Below the pieces are notes generated by a model that was not told where the DNA came from, ran no database searches, and was given only the letters and a program-made list of their open reading frames with translations. A program made the translations under genes and the position numbers. Below, piece after piece: positions 44,485 through 53,824 of a stretch of 64,000 nucleotides of DNA (position 1 is the first letter of the stretch; each line of letters begins with the position of its first letter). Source of the DNA: Roseburia sp. (lineage in GTDB: Bacteria > Bacillota_A > Clostridia > Lachnospirales > Lachnospiraceae); contig DXQT01000004.1 of the NCBI GenBank assembly GCA_019411365.1, forward strand, positions 1 to 64,000, read 5' to 3'.

Positions 44485-45798
44485 ATGAAGATCACAAGAA
44501 ATATTTTCATAATTTTATATGCAATACTTCTTGTGATCAACGATCCACAGGTCGCACGTGCCCATACGATCGAAGGAATCGGAATCTCTCAGGCAGGTAT
44601 CATTGAAAACAAACCTGTTTATGTTGATCCGTATGAAGAAACCGGTCAGAAGGCATATCATATTACCTATATTCTGAATGGAGGAGAGAACAGCATTTCC
44701 AACCGTGAGGTCTATCACGAAAAGGAACTTCCGGTGACACTGGATGTCCCGGTGAAGGAAGGTTATAATTTTGCCGGATGGTATACAGACAGCAGTTATA
44801 CAAAGAAGGTGACAGAGATCACAAAGAAAAGTCCTTCTGAACTTGTTCTTTTTGCAAAATGGACAAAGACAATCGACAGTTATCTGAACGTTGAGATGTA
44901 TTCTTATCACACCGGAAATCTGCTTGCGATGAACCAGAAAGAATTAAGACAGTGCAGTTATAATTTTATGGATGAATTATCCATTCCGGGAATGCCTTCC
45001 ACCAGAGAAAGAGATTATGTAAACAACTATATCAACACAGCAGATATGTGCATGCAGGGACTTTGTTTTACACCGGATTACGTGATCATGACAGCATACA
45101 CTGAGGATAAAAATGAACCGGGAGCCCTGATGGTATTTGACCGGGAAACCGGAGATTATCTTGTGACACTTGGAATGAAAAAAGACAGTCACCTTGGTGG
45201 TGTTGCTTTTGACGGAGAAAATTTATGGGTATGTCACTCTAATTCCAATACACTAGAGCGTATCTCCTATGAATATATCAGGCTGATCGCGGAAGATGCA
45301 CCTGGTTATTGTATTGATGCATCTGCAATTTCAGACGAATATTATCTGAGAAATACACCTTCCTGCATTACCTGTTATGGTGGCCGTATCTGGGTCGCAA
45401 CTTACAATAAGATGTTCCGCTCCAAAATGTATGCATACACCTATGACACACAGTTAGACAAATTGGTTGCATTGAGTAATTACAATATTCCATGCAAAGT
45501 GCAGGGAATTGCATTTGATTCACAGGGTGCCGTATACTTAAGTACATCGCTTGGAAGAAGCAATTCTTCTTACCTGAAAGTATATTCTTCTCTGATTGCA
45601 TTGAACCAGAGCCCGTCAACACCATCGGTTAAGGTGGAGATGCCTCCGTGCTCCGAGGAAATCGCAATTGTGGAAAATAACCTTTATGTTTTGTTTGAGT
45701 CTGCAAGCTCAAAGTATTTTGAAGGTACAGATGGCAAGGGAACCAGTGTAGCACCAATTGATAAAGTACTAAAAGTGAATGTTGCAACTATCTGGTAA
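44485..45798 (+). CDS. Secreted InlB B-repeat (Listeria-Bacteroides repeat) protein
   Basis: This 437-aa protein begins with a signal peptide (hydrophobic core 'IFIILYAILLVI', cleavage near 'ARA-HT'). One InlB B-repeat lies at about 58-128 ('YHITYILNGGENSISNREVYHEKE', 'GYNFAGWYTDSSY', 'LFAKWTK'), a beta-grasp fold used in surface adhesins. The rest (140-437) has beta-rich segments such as 'GVAFDGENLWVCHS' and 'GIAFDSQGAVYLSTS', which look like blades of a beta-propeller. No LPXTG or membrane anchor is seen, so it is probably released or loosely bound. It is 18 bp behind the EF-G paralogue. Confidence 0.82.
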   Translation: MKITRNIFIILYAILLVINDPQVARAHTIEGIGISQAGIIENKPVYVDPYEETGQKAYHITYILNGGENSISNREVYHEKELPVTLDVPVKEGYNFAGWYTDSSYTKKVTEITKKSPSELVLFAKWTKTIDSYLNVEMYSYHTGNLLAMNQKELRQCSYNFMDELSIPGMPSTRERDYVNNYINTADMCMQGLCFTPDYVIMTAYTEDKNEPGALMVFDRETGDYLVTLGMKKDSHLGGVAFDGENLWVCHSNSNTLERISYEYIRLIAEDAPGYCIDASAISDEYYLRNTPSCITCYGGRIWVATYNKMFRSKMYAYTYDTQLDKLVALSNYNIPCKVQGIAFDSQGAVYLSTSLGRSNSSYLKVYSSLIALNQSPSTPSVKVEMPPCSEEIAIVENNLYVLFESASSKYFEGTDGKGTSVAPIDKVLKVNVATIW

Positions 45799-45836
45799 GA
45801 AATTGCCAGATGGAAACATGCATCATAAAGTGTATG

Positions 45837-45880
45837 AGAAAGAAGCGGGCGGCCTCTATTGAGACTGTCCGCTTCTTTCT
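45837..45880. terminator. Terminator between the InlB-repeat gene and a convergent gene
   Basis: AGAAAGAAGCGG (45837-45848) pairs with CCGCTTCTTTCT (45869-45880). The right part overlaps the last codons of the minus-strand gene ending at 45856. It can act in both directions. Confidence 0.8.
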
Positions 45881-46143
45881 TTCATGAGCCGGATGATTTT
45901 ATCTGCTTTTTCTGCTTCCTCAGGTGACATGCTCTGTTTTAATATCGAAATCATAAGTTCTGTTTCAGGCTTTGTGAACTGGATATTCTGCTTTTTGGCG
46001 GAGGAGAGCGTTCCGAGCAGAAATGGCATCATGTCTTTCATTTCGGTAGGTTTTTTACTGTTTGCAAAATTCATTAAAAAAGAAAGCTTTTCCGGTGACA
46101 GATTCTGAAATACCGGATTGGTTTTAAAAACATCATTTTCCAT
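45856..46143 (-). CDS. Small conserved-looking protein, unknown function
   Basis: This 95-aa soluble protein is mostly helical, with 'VFQNLSPEKLSFLMNFA' and 'EMKDMMPFLLGTLSSAKKQNIQF' segments. It starts at ATG 46143 with a good AGAGAGGATTTTCT context. It follows the gene at 46191 by 47 bp on the same strand and the two share a similar 'helical bundle counting' style, so they probably form an operon. I do not recognise a named family. There is no catalytic signature. Confidence 0.65.
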   Translation of the reverse strand: MENDVFKTNPVFQNLSPEKLSFLMNFANSKKPTEMKDMMPFLLGTLSSAKKQNIQFTKPETELMISILKQSMSPEEAEKADKIIRLMKERSGQSQ

Positions 46144-46190
46144 AGAAAATCCTCTCTGATTTTTTTTACAACAAATAAAGGCTGATGGTG

Positions 46191-46523
46191 TTATCCTGCA
46201 AAAATCGTTTCATAGGTTTCAAGCATGGAAAACATATTGGTCAGCATATCGATCGTCTCAAGCTCTTTTGGGGTACAGAAAGGGCGGAGGCTGTTTAAAA
46301 GTGACTGTGGGTTGTTTTCCTCTTCCGGCAGGGAGCACATGGATAAGACCTGTTCTTCCTGTGAAAAGATATGAAGCGTATTTTGAAGTTCCATATACTT
46401 TATTAATATGGCAAATTGTTTTTTTTGTGAACTTTTCATGTATGGAATTACGGTTTTTAACATCTGGATCTCTCTTGTCTGTGTCATCGTATCGAAAGGG
46501 GTAAGTGGTGTAGCTTCGTCCAT
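46191..46523 (-). CDS. Small helical protein, partner of the 95-aa gene
   Basis: This 110-aa protein is predicted to be alpha-helical ('EIQMLKTVIPYMKSSQKKQFAILIKYMELQNTL'). It lacks membrane segments and known motifs. It lies first in a two-gene leftward unit. The C-terminal 'DMLTNMFSMLETYETIF' is amphipathic. It is probably a scaffold or regulatory protein of Lachnospiraceae; function unknown. Confidence 0.65.
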   Translation of the reverse strand: MDEATPLTPFDTMTQTREIQMLKTVIPYMKSSQKKQFAILIKYMELQNTLHIFSQEEQVLSMCSLPEEENNPQSLLNSLRPFCTPKELETIDMLTNMFSMLETYETIFAG

Positions 46524-46628
46524 AAGAATTGCCTTTTTCTTTTATTTTATGTGGAAAAAGAAACAATATGCCAGATATGTCGCAAACGGATTTTCGCAGC
46601 ATAGGATAGAGAGAGGAGGAAAAATGTC

Positions 46629-46778
46629 ATGTTAGTGGTGGAAAATAACAGTGTTTATGAGATAGATGAAGAGTGTCTCAAAAGAAGAAGTGTGCCAGAG
46701 GAATGTGAGGTATACAAGAAGATTGTCAGAGAGCGGGAAGCGGCAAAGAGCAAAGAGAAAACGAAAAAACCAAAGTAA
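46629..46778 (+). CDS. Short basic protein (49 aa)
   Basis: A short frame from ATG 46629 to TAA 46778 follows the perfect ribosome site GAGAGGAGGA (46611-46620) at 8 nt. An earlier ATG at 46624 stops after three codons. The product starts 'MLVVENNSVYEIDEECLKRR' and ends in a lysine-rich tail ('SKEKTKKPK'). A hairpin at 46790-46821 follows directly. The good signals at both ends argue for a real gene. Two cysteines 10 residues apart could bind metal. The family is not recognised. Confidence 0.6.
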   Translation: MLVVENNSVYEIDEECLKRRSVPEECEVYKKIVREREAAKSKEKTKKPK

Positions 46779-46789
46779 ACGACAGTAAA

Positions 46790-46821
46790 AAACCACCCAG
46801 ACTATGAAGTCTGAGCGGTTT
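46790..46821. terminator. Hairpin between the 49-aa gene and the Gly/Cys-rich gene
   Basis: AAACC and CCAGACT pair with AGTCTG and GGTTT around ATGA. It sits between two converging small genes and follows the first stop by 11 bp. Confidence 0.65.
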
Positions 46822-46866
46822 ACCTGTCAGGGGAACTTTAGATTCCCCATTGATGTCTGCCTGCGA

Positions 46867-47082
46867 TTAGCAGAAGCCGTTTCCGTTACCACATCCGCCA
46901 CAGCAGAGAAGAAGTAAGATGATCCATAAGCAGTCATTTCCACCGCCACATCCGTTGTTGCCACAGAATCCGCCGTTATTACCACAGCAGCAGCTCAATA
47001 AAATGATGATCCAGAGAATAGAGTTGCATCCTCCCTCATTACATCCACATCCACCACAGTTTGTTGCAGCTAAATCACTCAT
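46867..47082 (-). CDS. Gly/Cys-rich small protein ('HCB protein 13'-like)
   Basis: The 71-aa protein is an internal near-duplication: two hydrophobic patches ('SILWIIILLSCCCG' and 'CLWIILLLLCCGG') sit between Cys/Gly/Asn-rich segments ('CGGCGCNEGGC', 'GGFCGNNGCGGGN'). About 16 residues are cysteine. Proteins like it are annotated in Lachnospiraceae as 'chorion class high-cysteine HCB protein 13', by resemblance only. A structural or spore-coat-like role, or metal binding, is possible. It starts at ATG 47082 with AGGAGG upstream. Confidence 0.7.
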   Translation of the reverse strand: MSDLAATNCGGCGCNEGGCNSILWIIILLSCCCGNNGGFCGNNGCGGGNDCLWIILLLLCCGGCGNGNGFC

Positions 47083-47267
47083 GTTAAATCCTCCAAATTT
47101 TTCTTACACTGTATCTTATGTAACAGAGGAGAATGTGTTACAGTTTTTGAAAAATAAATTTTTTTTGCTATTGAGATATAAAAATGGGTTTGCTATAGTT
47201 AAGTTAATCATAACAATAAAAGTATAAAATAATGATATAGAATCACAACGTACACAGGAGGATGAGG

Positions 47268-48326
47268 ATGGAATTTGTAATGATCGTAGAGCCGGATGAG
47301 GTGGGGAGAAAAAGACTTGAGGCAGTTTTCCAGACAGAAAAGCCTTCTTTTTCTTATCAGATTACAGGGAGACCGGAGGAGGCACTGGATATATTAGAAC
47401 ATCAGAAAACAGATGTTTTAGTATGTGAGACGAGTCTTTCCGTACTCAGTGGAAGAGAATTTTTCACCATGGCAAAAATGATCTCGCCGGATACGGTCCG
47501 TGTGGCAATGACGAGTGCAGAGCATGTAAAAGACATCCTCTCTTTTCTGAATGAATGTGATATCTACAAATTGATCATGAAACCGTGTGCGTCATTTGCT
47601 GATTTTATCGAACCGGTGAATGCGGCATTGGAGTATCACCGTCTGAAAAAACAGGCAGAATCAGATCTTGAGCAGGCAAATATGAATCTCTTTTTCTCGG
47701 AGAAGGATTTTGAGAGAATTGAAGAGAGACAAAAGGAGAATGTCATGCTCTATAAGCAGGCAGCAGAGGTTGTCATGACGATGCTGAAGCAGCATTTGAC
47801 GATAGGGCAAATGGATTCCGTGGGAGAATACATGATGGAACATTATCTGAGGGATCTGCTCGGATATTATCTGGAGACAATGATCCATGAAAATGGTAAT
47901 TATTTGATGGGGTATAACCGGTTAAAAAATGAATTTCATCATGAGGATGCCGGACAGAGTTTCCATATGATAAAGAAAGAAGACTGTGAGATCCCACCGG
48001 AGATTTTCCGGAAGATTCTTTTTCTCCTGATGATACTCACAAAAGCATGCAGGCAGATTCTGGGTAAATATGCTGTTTCGGTTACCATGGAGACGGCATC
48101 TGAAAAGTTTTTTGTGGTACGTTTCAGTTGTGACTATTCGCAGAATCTCGATAAAAATGGACAGATCATTTACACCGGAGAGAATCAGGAATGTCACAAA
48201 GATATTATGGATCTGACAGAAAAAATTACGGACAGTATCGTATATCGTACCGTTTCTCTGGAAAAAGAAAACAGATATATCTTAAACTGCGCGATTGAGC
48301 GCAGTCATCATGAGGCGGATTCATGA
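47268..48326 (+). CDS. Response-regulator-like protein with Glu at the phosphoacceptor site
   Basis: ATG 47268 lies 6-7 nt after ACAGGAGG (ATG 47262 is too close), giving 352 aa. Residues 3-120 are a receiver of the HupR/RpfG style ('SPDTVRVAMTS', 'CDIYKLIMKPC'), with the conserved Thr 82 and Lys 105. The phosphorylatable Asp is replaced by Glu 54 ('VLVCETSL'), a known phosphomimic. A coiled coil (about 125-165) leads to an unrecognised C-terminal domain (170-345), where 'IPPEIFRKILFLLMIL' and 'VSVTMETASEKFFVVRFSCDY' faintly recall a histidine-kinase ATPase fold without its N box. It may be phosphorylation-independent. It is a single gene. Confidence 0.7.
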   Translation: MEFVMIVEPDEVGRKRLEAVFQTEKPSFSYQITGRPEEALDILEHQKTDVLVCETSLSVLSGREFFTMAKMISPDTVRVAMTSAEHVKDILSFLNECDIYKLIMKPCASFADFIEPVNAALEYHRLKKQAESDLEQANMNLFFSEKDFERIEERQKENVMLYKQAAEVVMTMLKQHLTIGQMDSVGEYMMEHYLRDLLGYYLETMIHENGNYLMGYNRLKNEFHHEDAGQSFHMIKKEDCEIPPEIFRKILFLLMILTKACRQILGKYAVSVTMETASEKFFVVRFSCDYSQNLDKNGQIIYTGENQECHKDIMDLTEKITDSIVYRTVSLEKENRYILNCAIERSHHEADS

Positions 48327-48377
48327 CCATAGAACAGACCATAACTAAACGTTATAATAAATATAATATATTATGCA

Positions 48378-48434
48378 TTGACAAATAGCAGCAAGAGTGT
48401 CTAAAATAAAGAAAGTATAATTGTATACAATTAT
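48378..48434 (+). promoter_or_regulatory. Promoter and GntR-type palindrome before the Re-citrate synthase operon
   Basis: TTGACA (48378-48383) and TAAAAT (48402-48407), spaced by 18 bp, form the promoter. The perfect 18-bp palindrome ATAATTGTATACAATTAT (48417-48434) lies just downstream of the start site. Its core TTGTATACAA is the usual form for FCD-type GntR repressors, one of which is encoded second in this operon. Confidence 0.8.
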
Positions 48435-48492
48435 GCATGTAAAAATAGTCAAATATTTTGCATATATATCCGTTTACTATAAGGAGGATGTT

Positions 48493-49884
48493 ATGAGAGA
48501 AGTAATCATGAATCAAAAGACAAATCTATTGCAGTTAGAAGAACATTTCTACCAGTTAGTGGATGTGGAGGAACCAAATGTATTCCACAATCTGTTTCCT
48601 TATGATGAGATTCCTAAGATTGCGTTTAATGACCGTATCGTGCCGCATAATATGCCGGAAAATATCTGGATCACAGATACGACATTCCGTGATGGACAGC
48701 AGTCAAGGGCTCCTTATACAACGGAACAGATCGTGACCATTTACGATTATTTACATAAATTAGGCGGACCAAAAGGTCTGATCCGCCAGAGCGAATTTTT
48801 CTTATACAGTAAAAAAGACCGCGATGCCGTATACAAATGTCTGGAACGCGGTTATAAATTTCCGGAAGTTACAAGCTGGATCCGTGCGAGCAAACAGGAC
48901 TTCCAGTTAGTCAAAGATATCGGACTTCGTGAGACAGGTATTCTGGTAAGCTGTTCCGATTATCATATTTTCTATAAAATGAAAATGACAAGGCGTGAGG
49001 TTATGAACCTCTACTTAAGTGTGATCCGTGAATGTTTAGAGACAGGCATCAGTCCAAGATGTCATCTCGAAGATATCACAAGATCCGATATTTATGGATT
49101 TGTGATCCCATTCTGTGTCGAGCTGATGAAACTGATGGATGAATATAAGATACCGATCAAGATCCGTGCCTGTGATACGATGGGTTATGGTGTCAATTTC
49201 CCTGGTGCCGTAATTCCGCGAAGCGTACCGGGAATCATTTATGGACTTACCACACATGCAGGTGTCCCGTCTGAATTGATCGAATGGCATGGACACAATG
49301 ACTTTTATAAGGCAGTCAACAACTCTACTACTGCATGGCTTTACGGTGCAAGCGGTGTCAATTGTTCCTTATTTGGCATCGGAGAGAGAACCGGAAATAC
49401 CCCTCTGGAGGCAATGGTATTTGAGTATGCACAGTTAAAAGGCACCTTAGACGGCATGGACACAACGGTGATCACAGAGCTTGCAGAGTATTTTGAAAAA
49501 GAATTAGGTTATGTACAGCCAAGCCGCACACCGTTTGTCGGAAGTAACTTTAATGTCACAAGAGCCGGTATCCATGCAGACGGTCTGTTGAAAAATGAGG
49601 AAATTTACAACATTTTTGATACGGGAAAATTTTTAAACAGACCACCACTTGTATCCGTATCCAATACATCCGGTCTGGCAGGAATTGCATTATGGATCAA
49701 TTCTTATTATCATCTGCCAAAGGAAAAAGGCGTCGATAAGAATTCAGAACTTGTTAAGATGGTAAAAGTATGGGTAGACAAGCAGTATGAGGAAGGCCGT
49801 GTGACCGTTTTGACAGACAATGAGTTGGTAGAAGAGATCGGTAAGTGCTGTAAGAAATTAAAGATAGATACTTTGGAGAGATAA
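48493..49884 (+). CDS. Re-citrate synthase (isopropylmalate-synthase-like family)
   Basis: The start is ATG 48493 after AAGGAGG, giving 463 aa. It is a DRE-TIM metallolyase: 'DTTFRDGQQSR' near 65 and the metal ligands in 'EWHGHNDF' near 262. There is no C-terminal leucine-binding regulatory domain, so it is not a standard LeuA. The long N-terminal segment and the linkage to isocitrate dehydrogenase match the Re-citrate synthase of Clostridium kluyveri and relatives. That enzyme makes citrate with opposite stereospecificity. A homocitrate or isopropylmalate synthase role remains possible, but no partner genes for those paths are adjacent. The cell also has Si-citrate synthase at 21610. Confidence 0.75.
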   Translation: MREVIMNQKTNLLQLEEHFYQLVDVEEPNVFHNLFPYDEIPKIAFNDRIVPHNMPENIWITDTTFRDGQQSRAPYTTEQIVTIYDYLHKLGGPKGLIRQSEFFLYSKKDRDAVYKCLERGYKFPEVTSWIRASKQDFQLVKDIGLRETGILVSCSDYHIFYKMKMTRREVMNLYLSVIRECLETGISPRCHLEDITRSDIYGFVIPFCVELMKLMDEYKIPIKIRACDTMGYGVNFPGAVIPRSVPGIIYGLTTHAGVPSELIEWHGHNDFYKAVNNSTTAWLYGASGVNCSLFGIGERTGNTPLEAMVFEYAQLKGTLDGMDTTVITELAEYFEKELGYVQPSRTPFVGSNFNVTRAGIHADGLLKNEEIYNIFDTGKFLNRPPLVSVSNTSGLAGIALWINSYYHLPKEKGVDKNSELVKMVKVWVDKQYEEGRVTVLTDNELVEEIGKCCKKLKIDTLER

Positions 49885-49886
49885 TT

Positions 49887-50549
49887 ATGGGAGAAGACAA
49901 TTACTCCTTGGGTTCGAGAGTCTTTCATATGATAAGGGAGAACATTCTTTCCGGCAAATATGAGAGAGACGAGGAACTGAAGGAGAAATCAATCGGTGAG
50001 GAACTCGGTGTCAGCAGAACCCCTGTGAGGGAGGCACTGCGTCAGCTGGAACTCGAAGGTCTGGTCACGATCATTCCCAATAAAGGCGCTTATGTGGTTG
50101 GCATATCCCAGAAAGATATCAAAGACATTTATGAGATCAGAAGCCGTCTGGAAGGATTGTGTGCTAAGTGGGCTGCGGAGAATATTACGAAAGAACAGTT
50201 GGATGAGTTGGAGGAAAATATTTTTTTGTCGGACTTTCATGCAGCAAAGGGCAACGCAGAACAGATGGTTGAGCTGGACAATAAGTTCCACGAGATTTTA
50301 TATACCGCAAGTGGCAGCCGGGAATTACGGCATGTGCTTTCCGATTTTCATCACTATGCCCAGCGTGTCAGAAAGATCACTCTTTCCGATAAGAACAGGG
50401 CAGTGGATTCAAATAATGAACACCGCAGGATTGTGGAGGCATTGAAACAGCATGATGCACAACTGGCAGAAACGCTTGCAAACCAGCACATTATGAAAAC
50501 CATTGAGAATATGGATCACTATGGCTGGGATAATTTGTTAAAAAAGTAA
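49887..50549 (+). CDS. GntR-family (FCD) regulator of the citrate/isocitrate operon
   Basis: The 220-aa protein starts at ATG 49887, 2 bp after the stop of the previous gene. It has a winged HTH (10-72, 'LKEKSIGEELGVSRTPVREALRQLELEGLV') and an FCD ligand domain (80-215) with the Asp/His metal set ('ELDNKFHEIL', 'NEHRRI', 'ANQHIM'). FCD regulators often sense carboxylates bound to the metal. Encoded between citrate synthase and isocitrate dehydrogenase, and downstream of a matching palindrome, it probably autoregulates this operon in response to citrate or a related acid. Confidence 0.88.
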   Translation: MGEDNYSLGSRVFHMIRENILSGKYERDEELKEKSIGEELGVSRTPVREALRQLELEGLVTIIPNKGAYVVGISQKDIKDIYEIRSRLEGLCAKWAAENITKEQLDELEENIFLSDFHAAKGNAEQMVELDNKFHEILYTASGSRELRHVLSDFHHYAQRVRKITLSDKNRAVDSNNEHRRIVEALKQHDAQLAETLANQHIMKTIENMDHYGWDNLLKK

Positions 50550-50594
50550 CATTTGTGAGATTCATGAAAACAAGGCAGAAAGGAAAAATAAGCG

Positions 50595-51809
50595 ATGGAA
50601 AAAATTAAAATGACAACTCCATTAGTAGAGATGGACGGAGATGAGATGACCAGAATTCTCTGGAAGATGATCAAAGATGAATTATTAACCCCTTTTATCG
50701 ACCTTAAAACCGATTATTATGATCTGGGATTAGAGTATCGTAACGAGACAGACGATCAGGTGACGATTGATTCTGCAAATGCAACAAAGAAATACGGTGT
50801 TGCCGTAAAATGTGCAACGATCACTCCAAATGCAGCACGTGTCAAAGAGTACAATTTAAAAGAAATGTGGAAGAGTCCGAACGGAACGATCCGTGCAATC
50901 TTAGATGGAACAGTTTTCCGTGCACCGATCGTTGTAAAAGGAATTGAACCATGTGTGAAAAACTGGAAAAAACCGATCACAATCGCACGTCATGCTTATG
51001 GTGATGTTTACAAAGCATCTGAGATGAAGATTCCGGGACCTGGTAAATGTGAGCTTGTATACACTGATGAGGATGGAACAGAGACAAGAGAACTGATCCA
51101 TAATTTCACAGGTGCAGGTGTGGTACAGGGACAGCACAATCTATGCAATTCCATTGAAAGTTTTGCAAAAAGCTGCTTCAATTATGCTTTAGATACAAAG
51201 CAGGATCTGTGGTTTGCAACCAAAGACACTATTTCCAAAAAATATGACCATACATTTAAAGACATTTTCCAGGAAATCTTTGACGCAGAGTATAAGGAAA
51301 AATTTGAAGAAGCCGGAATTACCTATTTCTATACATTGATCGATGATGCAGTTGCACGTGTCATGAAATCCGAAGGCGGTTACATCTGGGCATGCAAAAA
51401 CTATGATGGTGATGTCATGAGTGATATGGTATCCAGCGCATTTGGTTCTCTTGCCATGATGACTTCCGTGCTTGTCTCTCCACAGGGATATTATGAGTAT
51501 GAGGCTGCACATGGAACCGTACAGCGCCATTATTACAAACATTTAAAGGGTGAGGAGACATCCACAAACTCTGTCGCAACGATTTTTGCATGGACAGGAG
51601 CCTTGAGAAAACGTGGCGAGATCGATGGCATCAAAGAATTGCAGGATTTTGCAGATAAATTAGAAAAAGCTTGTATATCTACCATTGAGAGTGGTAAAAT
51701 GACAAAAGACCTTGCGCTCATTACAACATTAGAGCATCCGACTGTGTTAAACAGTGAGGATTTCATCAAGGCAATCCGAACCACATTAGAAGGAATGTTA
51801 TCATTATGA
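50595..51809 (+). CDS. icd: NADP-dependent isocitrate dehydrogenase
   Basis: The 404-aa homodimeric enzyme belongs to the subfamily II shared with eukaryotes. Key blocks are '[20 protein letters not shown]' (6-30), the substrate loop '[19 protein letters not shown]' near 95, and '[20 protein letters not shown]' with metal-binding aspartates near 270. It converts isocitrate to 2-oxoglutarate for glutamate synthesis. The start is ATG 50595 with AAAGG upstream. It overlaps the next gene by 4 nt. No aconitase is seen in this window. Confidence 0.95.
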   Translation: MEKIKMTTPLVEMDGDEMTRILWKMIKDELLTPFIDLKTDYYDLGLEYRNETDDQVTIDSANATKKYGVAVKCATITPNAARVKEYNLKEMWKSPNGTIRAILDGTVFRAPIVVKGIEPCVKNWKKPITIARHAYGDVYKASEMKIPGPGKCELVYTDEDGTETRELIHNFTGAGVVQGQHNLCNSIESFAKSCFNYALDTKQDLWFATKDTISKKYDHTFKDIFQEIFDAEYKEKFEEAGITYFYTLIDDAVARVMKSEGGYIWACKNYDGDVMSDMVSSAFGSLAMMTSVLVSPQGYYEYEAAHGTVQRHYYKHLKGEETSTNSVATIFAWTGALRKRGEIDGIKELQDFADKLEKACISTIESGKMTKDLALITTLEHPTVLNSEDFIKAIRTTLEGMLSL

Positions 51810-53737
51810 TTTTATCTTGTCAGAATATCTCAAAGTCATTCGGGACTGACGAAATTTTAAAAAATGTAAGTTTTCATATTGAAGAAAATGAAAAAGCAGC
51901 GGTTGTCGGCATCAATGGTGCCGGCAAATCTACGCTGCTTAAAATAATTATGAAACAGGAAAATCCGGACGAGGGGGAAGTGACGCTCGCAAAAGATAAA
52001 ACGATCGGTTATCTTGCCCAATATCAGGATGTTTCCGGCCACCATACGATCTATGAGGAAGTATTAGATTCTAAACGCGACATTATCGAGATGGAGGAAC
52101 GGCTGCGTGATATGGAAACGCAGATGAACACACTCTCCGGGGAAGCATTAGAGCAGCTTTTAGATACTTACCATAAATTAAGCCATGAATTTGAACAGGT
52201 GAACGGATATGCATACCGCAGTGAAGTGACCGGTATTTTAAAGGGGCTTGGATTTACTGAGGAGGAGTTCGACAAGAAAATGAGCGAACTCTCCGGCGGA
52301 CAGAAAACCCGTGTATCTCTTGGAAAACTGCTTGTGACAAAGCCGGACATCCTGCTTTTAGACGAGCCGACCAACCATCTGGATATCGAGTCAATCCGAT
52401 GGCTGGAAACTTTTCTGATGAATTACAAGGGAGCTGTTTTAATCGTATCGCATGACCGGTATTTCTTAGACCGCGTCGTGAGTAAAGTGGTGGAGATTTT
52501 TCAGCACAAGGGTTATGTTTATCAGGGGAACTATTCGGATTATGCAAAGAAAAAGGCAGCAATCCGTGCAGCCATGATCAAGCAGTACTATAATCAGCAG
52601 CGTGAGATCAAGCATCAGGAAGAAGTGATCGCAAAACTGAAATCTTTTAACCGCGAGAAGTCAATTAAGCGGGCAGAGAGCCGGGAAAAACTGCTGGATA
52701 AGATCGAACGCATTGAGAAGCCGACCGAGGATAACACAGATATCCGGATCGTGTTAGAGCCGAATGTGGTCAGTGGAAATGATGTTTTAAAAGTGGAAGG
52801 GCTTGCCAAGGCATTCCCGCCATTACAGCTTTTTTCGGGAATTAATTTCGAAGTGAAACGCGGGGAGCGTGTAGCATTAATTGGAAATAACGGAACCGGT
52901 AAAACAACGATCCTTAAGATCATCAACGAGCTGATCTCCCCGGATGCGGGAACGGTAACACTTGGAAGCAATGTACATATTGGTTACTATGACCAGGAAC
53001 ATCAGCAACTTCACATGGAGAAAACCATTTTTGATGAGATCGCGGATGATTATCCAAATCTGAATAACACGAAAGTGCGTAATGTTCTGGCAGCTTTTTT
53101 ATTTACAGATGATGATGTCTATAAGCGGATCGAAGACTTGAGCGGTGGTGAGAGAGGACGTGTTGCACTGGCAAAATTAATGCTTTCCGATGCGAATTTT
53201 CTGATCCTCGATGAGCCGACCAACCATCTGGACATCACCTCAAAAGAAATTTTAGAGGAAGCACTAAAAAGTTATACTGGAACAGTATTTTTCGTATCGC
53301 ATGACCGTTATTTTATTAATCAGACCGCAACACGTATTCTGGAACTGACCGGAGAGACGGTTGTGAATTATATCGGCAACTATGATTATTATCTGGAAAA
53401 ACATGACCAGATGGTTGCGTTATATGTCAAAAAGCCGGAGGATGAGGCACAGACAGAGGCTTCTGTGAAAGAGACTGCCCAGAAGGTGGACTGGCAGACA
53501 CAGAAGGCAGAACAGGCACGGGTCCGCAAGATAGAGAATGCCCTGAAAAAGGCAGAGGAAAAGATTGCGGAGCTGGAAGAGAAAATTGCTTCGATCGATG
53601 CGGAATGTGCAAAGCCGGAAGTGGCTGTGAACTCTGCAAAGTTAGGAGAACTGACGAAACAGCAGAGTGAGTATCAGGAAGAATTAGAAAAGCAGTATGA
53701 AGTGTGGGAAGAACTTTCCATGGAGCTGGACGCGTAA
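51806..53737 (+). CDS. ABC-F ribosome-associated ATPase (YdiF type)
   Basis: The 643-aa soluble protein has two ABC ATPase domains joined by an arginine/lysine-rich linker. Walker A 'GINGAGKST' and 'GNNGTGKTT', signatures '[10 protein letters not shown]' and '[10 protein letters not shown]', and two '[10 protein letters not shown]' Walker B blocks are all intact. The C-terminal region (about 540-643) is a charged coiled coil, typical of YdiF/Uup. ABC-F proteins act on stalled ribosomes. It overlaps icd by ATGA and precedes rex; the ydiF-rex neighbourhood is also found in Bacillus subtilis. Confidence 0.92.
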   Translation: MILSCQNISKSFGTDEILKNVSFHIEENEKAAVVGINGAGKSTLLKIIMKQENPDEGEVTLAKDKTIGYLAQYQDVSGHHTIYEEVLDSKRDIIEMEERLRDMETQMNTLSGEALEQLLDTYHKLSHEFEQVNGYAYRSEVTGILKGLGFTEEEFDKKMSELSGGQKTRVSLGKLLVTKPDILLLDEPTNHLDIESIRWLETFLMNYKGAVLIVSHDRYFLDRVVSKVVEIFQHKGYVYQGNYSDYAKKKAAIRAAMIKQYYNQQREIKHQEEVIAKLKSFNREKSIKRAESREKLLDKIERIEKPTEDNTDIRIVLEPNVVSGNDVLKVEGLAKAFPPLQLFSGINFEVKRGERVALIGNNGTGKTTILKIINELISPDAGTVTLGSNVHIGYYDQEHQQLHMEKTIFDEIADDYPNLNNTKVRNVLAAFLFTDDDVYKRIEDLSGGERGRVALAKLMLSDANFLILDEPTNHLDITSKEILEEALKSYTGTVFFVSHDRYFINQTATRILELTGETVVNYIGNYDYYLEKHDQMVALYVKKPEDEAQTEASVKETAQKVDWQTQKAEQARVRKIENALKKAEEKIAELEEKIASIDAECAKPEVAVNSAKLGELTKQQSEYQEELEKQYEVWEELSMELDA

Positions 53738-53776
53738 AAATCTGGAAAATGTGGTGATACGGCAGATAAATTTACT

Positions 53777-53794
53777 CTGTTAAAAGTTTAACAG
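53777..53794. promoter_or_regulatory. Rex operator
   Basis: The perfect palindrome CTGTTAAAAGTTTAACAG contains TGTTAA-N4-TTAACA, the core of the Rex consensus. It lies directly upstream of the rex -35, where NADH-responsive autoregulation would act. Confidence 0.85.
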
Positions 53795-53795
53795 A

Positions 53796-53824
53796 TTGAC
53801 AGATACAGTTGAAATTACTATAAT
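53796..53824 (+). promoter_or_regulatory. rex promoter (consensus)
   Basis: TTGACA (53796-53801) and TATAAT (53819-53824) are both perfect and spaced by 17 bp. Transcription should start near 53831, about 60 bp before the rex start codon. Confidence 0.85.

Noticed and set aside
46919..47227. Pro/Gln-rich plus-strand frame over the Gly/Cys-rich gene
   Set aside because: It is antisense to the better-supported Gly/Cys-rich gene and consists of low-complexity complement sequence.
48493..49884. Standard 2-isopropylmalate synthase (LeuA)
   Set aside because: It lacks the C-terminal regulatory domain, is not next to leuCD, and is co-encoded with isocitrate dehydrogenase.
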